NCBI GenBank assembly: GCA_018652335.1
Contig: JABICI010000047.1
Location: 1-33,840, forward strand
DNA from: Flavobacteriales bacterium
GTDB taxonomy: Bacteria; Bacteroidota; Bacteroidia; Flavobacteriales; BACL11
Length of the DNA stretch: 33,840 nucleotides
Direction of reading: 5' to 3'
Of the stretch, positions 30,596 to 33,840 are shown in pieces. The notes beneath the pieces were generated by a model. It was given only the letters and a program-made list of their open reading frames with translations. It was not told where the DNA came from and did no database searches. The position numbers and the translations under genes were made by a program. The first letter of the stretch is position 1. The number at the start of each line of letters is the position of its first letter.

Positions 30596-30625
30596 AAAAT
30601 AGCCCTGCTTAAGCAGGGCTATTTT
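30596..30625 (-). terminator. Intrinsic terminator, 30-bp perfect palindrome, for the 75-aa gene
   Basis: AAAATAGCCCTGCTTAAGCAGGGCTATTTT is fully self-complementary, with a U-rich tail (TATTTTTATTTT) on the minus strand; 21 nt past the stop at 30647. Confidence 0.85.
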
Positions 30626-30646
30626 ATTAAAAAAACATTTATTATT

Positions 30647-30874
30647 TTACTTTGATGTTAGTAGGTTAAATAAAATAACTAGACCAACTAGACCTGCAAA
30701 TCCAGCACTTCCTAGCCCATTAATAACTGCCATTATGTTGTCAATAACAGAAATCCCCATAAGAGCTCCTCCTCCGTAAAGGATTTCAACTGCTATACCA
30801 AGACCTAAAACTGTCATGATTAAACCTGTTAGTCCTTTAAAGAACCCGTTCATGTACTTAAATACTCCTTCCAT
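30647..30874 (-). CDS. 75-aa two-TM small membrane protein
   Basis: MEGVFKYMNGFFKGLTGLIMTVLGLGIAVEILYGGGALMGISVIDNIMAVINGLGSAGFAGLVGLVILFNLLTSK. ATG 30874 preferred over the track's TTG at 30907, which is in a -7 box. Confidence 0.75.
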   Translation of the reverse strand: MEGVFKYMNGFFKGLTGLIMTVLGLGIAVEILYGGGALMGISVIDNIMAVINGLGSAGFAGLVGLVILFNLLTSK

Positions 30875-30904
30875 AATTTTATTTAATTTGGTTAATACTG
30901 ATGC

Positions 30905-30912
30905 CAAACTTA
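30905..30912 (-). promoter_or_regulatory. -7 element TAAGTTTG (minus) of the 75-aa membrane protein
   Basis: Exact TAnnTTTG match 30 nt upstream of the ATG at 30874. Confidence 0.6.
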
Positions 30913-30998
30913 GAATATAATTTGCTTGAAACTAAATAGTTGCAATAAAATATTATTTAAATTTTTTTAAAGCAAATTTCTATATGTAATGCATTTTA

Positions 30999-31015
30999 CA
31001 GTATTTAAAATACTG
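30999..31015. repeat. Perfect dyad CAGTATTT-A-AAATACTG
   Basis: 8-bp arms around a central A, in the 258-nt noncoding region between the small membrane protein's promoter box and the SDR stop. Confidence 0.5.
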
Positions 31016-31035
31016 ATTTTCAACAGCTTAAATTT

Positions 31036-31063
31036 AATATATTGATTATCAGACCAATATATT
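31036..31063. repeat. Perfect inverted repeat AATATATTG-(ATTATCAGAC)-CAATATATT
   Basis: 9-bp perfect arms, 10-nt spacer, read directly. Confidence 0.5.
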
Positions 31064-31170
31064 TCGTTAGTTTTTAAACATAAAATTGTTAAAAATTACA
31101 GATGCTCATAAATTATTGATAATTAATGATTTAAGATAGTTTTAGTTAAAAAATATATGTTTAGAAGAGT

Positions 31171-31875
31171 CTAAATTGATATATCTCTGAGAAAAAGTAT
31201 TTTTTGACTGAATTTGTCTTTGTTTTTTATGACATAATAGAATTTCTCAGCAATTTTCTCAGAATCTTCAAGTTCATTATCTTCATGATATTTAATAAAT
31301 TTATCTAGCATAGGAAATAGCTTCCCATCTGCTTCTCTTATTGATTTTTGCATTGATGTATCAACAATACCCGGATGAATTGAAAAAACATTTAATTTTT
31401 TATTTTTTTCTTCTGATAGAACAGTAGTTAACCTGTCTAGTGCAGATTTTGCTGCACAATATGTACTCCATGATGGAATATCTGATTTTGCAGCGCCTGA
31501 ACTAACATTTATAATAGTTTTCTTATTTTTTAAATAAATATTAATAAATATAGAACATAATAAAGTTGGCGTAATGATATTAAGGTTATAATCCTTGATG
31601 ATTGTACTAGAATTTTTTAGATGCAGTGGCATAATTTCACCAAGATTGGCTGCGTTGTTTATAAGTAATACATCATCTTTATCTGCGCTTGGGAAAATAA
31701 TATTCTGTACTTCTTTCAAATTTGACAAATCGATCTTTACATGCGTAAAATTGGGATGACTAATTGTGTTTGATCTTGAATAGCCGACTACAGAATAATT
31801 TTCTTTTAGTAAAAGAAGCGTAAGCGCCTTACCTATTCCCTTACTGGATCCAGTAATAAATGCAGTTTTCCCCAT
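31171..31875 (-). CDS. Short-chain dehydrogenase/reductase (SDR)
   Basis: TAFITGSSKGIGKALTLLLL; LLINNAANLGE; INVSSGAAKSDIPSWSTYCAAKSALDRLT (S-Y-K); FSIHPGIVDTSMQ. Confidence 0.9.
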   Translation of the reverse strand: MGKTAFITGSSKGIGKALTLLLLKENYSVVGYSRSNTISHPNFTHVKIDLSNLKEVQNIIFPSADKDDVLLINNAANLGEIMPLHLKNSSTIIKDYNLNIITPTLLCSIFINIYLKNKKTIINVSSGAAKSDIPSWSTYCAAKSALDRLTTVLSEEKNKKLNVFSIHPGIVDTSMQKSIREADGKLFPMLDKFIKYHEDNELEDSEKIAEKFYYVIKNKDKFSQKILFLRDISI

Positions 31876-33021
31876 TTATATTTTTGAAAGTGCTTGTTCT
31901 AAATCATTTATTAAATCGTTAATATCTTCTATTCCCACACTTAATCTAATTAAAGAATCGACTACACCTGTTTTCTCTCTTTCTGCTTTAGGAATGGCAG
32001 CATGAGTCATACTTGCTGGATGTCCACACAAAGATTCTACACCCCCTAAACTTTCAGCAAGAGTGAAGTAATTTGTATTGGAAACTACTGTAATAGCATC
32101 GTTTAAATTGTTTCCTATTAAGTTAAAAGAAATCATACCACCAAAATCATCCATTTGATTTTTTGCAACAGAATAATTTGGATGTGTTTTTAAGCCAGGC
32201 CAGTAAACTTTATCAACTTTAGGATGGTTATTTAAAAATGTTGCAATTTCTTTTCCATTCTCACAATGTCGTTGCATTCTTATGTGTAAGGTTTTTATAC
32301 CTCTTAAAACTAAAAAAGAATCCATTGGCCCTGGAACAGCTCCGCACGAATTTTGAATGAAGAATAATTTTTCTGCAATTGCATCATCCTTACAGATTGC
32401 CGCGCCCATAACAACATCAGAATGACCACCCATATACTTTGTTAAAGAATGCATTACAATATCGGCACCTAAATCTAATGGGCGTTGTAAAAAAGGAGTT
32501 GCAAATGTATTATCAACTACTAATGTAAGTTTATTCTTCTTTGCTATTATACTTAATGCTTTAATATCTATAATATTAAGCATTGGATTTGTTGGAGTTT
32601 CAGCCCAAATCATTTTAGTCTTACCGTTTATATATGAATCTAAGTTGCTTATATTTTCCATACCGACAAAATGAAATTTAATTCCAAAATTTTCAAAAAC
32701 TTTTGTAAAAATTCGATATGTACCTCCGTATAGATCATTTGTTGATATAACTTCGTCTCCAGGAGATAATAGTTTAATTATTGCATCAACTGCTGCTAAA
32801 CCAGACCCGAAACATAACCCGTGCTTTCCATTTTCAAGAGATGCAATATTTTTTTCTAAAGAATTTCTAGTGGGATTACCTGTTCTGGAATATTCATAGC
32901 CTTTATGATCTCCAGGGCTTTTTTGAATGTAAGTTGAGGTTTGATAAATTGGAGTCATGATAGCTCCTGTTGTTGGATCTGCTGTTTGACCGGCATGTAT
33001 AGTTTTAGTTCCGAATTTCAT
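31876..33021 (-). CDS. PLP-dependent transsulfuration enzyme (cystathionine gamma-synthase/lyase family)
   Basis: [97 protein letters not shown]. Confidence 0.93.
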   Translation of the reverse strand: MKFGTKTIHAGQTADPTTGAIMTPIYQTSTYIQKSPGDHKGYEYSRTGNPTRNSLEKNIASLENGKHGLCFGSGLAAVDAIIKLLSPGDEVISTNDLYGGTYRIFTKVFENFGIKFHFVGMENISNLDSYINGKTKMIWAETPTNPMLNIIDIKALSIIAKKNKLTLVVDNTFATPFLQRPLDLGADIVMHSLTKYMGGHSDVVMGAAICKDDAIAEKLFFIQNSCGAVPGPMDSFLVLRGIKTLHIRMQRHCENGKEIATFLNNHPKVDKVYWPGLKTHPNYSVAKNQMDDFGGMISFNLIGNNLNDAITVVSNTNYFTLAESLGGVESLCGHPASMTHAAIPKAEREKTGVVDSLIRLSVGIEDINDLINDLEQALSKI

Positions 33022-33039
33022 TTTATAGTATTATTAAAA

Positions 33040-33047
33040 CAAAAGTA
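33040..33047 (-). promoter_or_regulatory. -7 element TACTTTTG (minus) for the transsulfuration enzyme / SDR unit
   Basis: Exact TAnnTTTG match 18 nt upstream of the ATG at 33021. Confidence 0.55.
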
Positions 33048-33070
33048 TTAAAAGTTGGCGCAATAAATTT

Positions 33071-33078
33071 TACTTTTG
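33071..33078 (+). promoter_or_regulatory. -7 element TACTTTTG (plus) for the EamA transporter
   Basis: Exact TAnnTTTG, mirror image of 33040..33047. Confidence 0.55.
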
Positions 33079-33095
33079 TTAAATAATAATTTCAA

Positions 33096-33840
33096 TTGAA
33101 TAAAACTCTTACAGCTCACATTTCATTATTGATAGCAAATTTAATTTATGCATTAAATTTCACTATAGCAAAGGATGTTATGCCTAATTTTATTTTGCCA
33201 TCTGCCTTTATTTTGTTGAGAGTAATTGGGGCGTTATTTTTGTTTTCATTTTCATACTTTATATTTTTTTTTCAAAAAATAGAATTTAAAGATATTTTAC
33301 GCTTTGCGATATGTGGTTTATTTGGTGTAGCAATAAATCAACTCTTTTTTTTTGAGGGGTTAAATTTAACAACACCAATTAATGCAGCCATAGTTATGAC
33401 TACTAATCCAATATTAGTAATGCTACTTTCTTTTATAATAGTTAAAGAAGCTATTTCTTTTAGAAAGATTCTTGGTATAACTTTAGGATTTGTAGGTGCA
33501 TCTACATTAATTTTAAGCGATGGAGCTATTGATTTATCTTCTAATAATTCAACAGGAAATTTATTTGTTTTTATTAATGCTACAAGCTATGGTTTGTATT
33601 TAGTTATCGTTAAGCCATTATTAAATAAATATCATCCATTGACAGTATTATTTTATGTGTTTGCTTTTGGTTTGTTATTTGTTTTACCATTTGGATACGA
33701 TGATTTAACAATTGTTAAATGGGGAACTATACCTGTTAATATTTATTTAGAAATAATATTTGTAGTCGTATGTACTACATTTATTGCATACTTATTAAAT
33801 TCCTCTGCATTGAAAACACTAACTGCCTCTACTGTTAGCA
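33096..33840 (+). CDS. DMT/EamA family transporter, C-terminus cut by window edge; not in supplied ORF track
   Basis: Manual translation from TTG 33096: (M)NKTLTAHISLLIANLIYALNFTIAKDVMPNFILPSAFILLRVIGALFLF ... LNLTTPINAAIVMTTNPILVMLLSFIIVKE ... LGITLGFVGASTLILS. Confidence 0.88.
   Translation, partial: MNKTLTAHISLLIANLIYALNFTIAKDVMPNFILPSAFILLRVIGALFLFSFSYFIFFFQKIEFKDILRFAICGLFGVAINQLFFFEGLNLTTPINAAIVMTTNPILVMLLSFIIVKEAISFRKILGITLGFVGASTLILSDGAIDLSSNNSTGNLFVFINATSYGLYLVIVKPLLNKYHPLTVLFYVFAFGLLFVLPFGYDDLTIVKWGTIPVNIYLEIIFVVVCTTFIAYLLNSSALKTLTASTVS

Noticed and set aside
1-33840. CRISPR arrays, transposases, phage genes, tRNA/rRNA genes, toxin-antitoxin or defence islands
   Set aside because: No regularly spaced repeats, IS-like genes or RNA gene signatures seen; nearly all sequence is explained by housekeeping CDSs.

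Overview
AT-rich, densely packed window from a Bacteroidota genome, most likely a marine-type Flavobacteriia. The lineage call rests on TAnnTTTG promoter boxes and on DUF2480, DUF6427 and DUF6341-like genes. Most of the window is core metabolism: an S46 dipeptidyl peptidase (edge-truncated); an RluF-type pseudouridine synthase; a complete suf operon (sufA-B-C-D-S-E-T) that continues into DUF2480 and DUF3050 genes; thiL; aminopeptidase P; sdhCAB; an omega-amidase-like protein; a lipoprotein; a B12-dependent ribonucleotide reductase; purQ; DUF6427; a DUF6341-like micro-ORF; purD; yebC; lepA; DUF2061; rhomboid; polA; two paralogous mini membrane proteins; an SDR; a Cys/Met transsulfuration enzyme; and an edge-truncated EamA transporter. 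I found no CRISPR array, transposon, phage, tRNA or rRNA, and no clear multi-gene novel defence or biosynthetic system. The points most worth follow-up are: (1) PolA keeps its 3'-5' exonuclease fold but has lost all four catalytic carboxylates; (2) a DUF3050 heme-oxygenase-like protein and a Cys-bearing DUF2480 protein are translationally coupled to the Suf operon; (3) a pair of ~70-75 aa paralogous membrane proteins, one with its own promoter and a 30-bp perfect terminator palindrome; (4) two tandem perfect dyads in an unusually long intergenic region; (5) several ORF-caller TTG starts that lie inside -7 promoter boxes.
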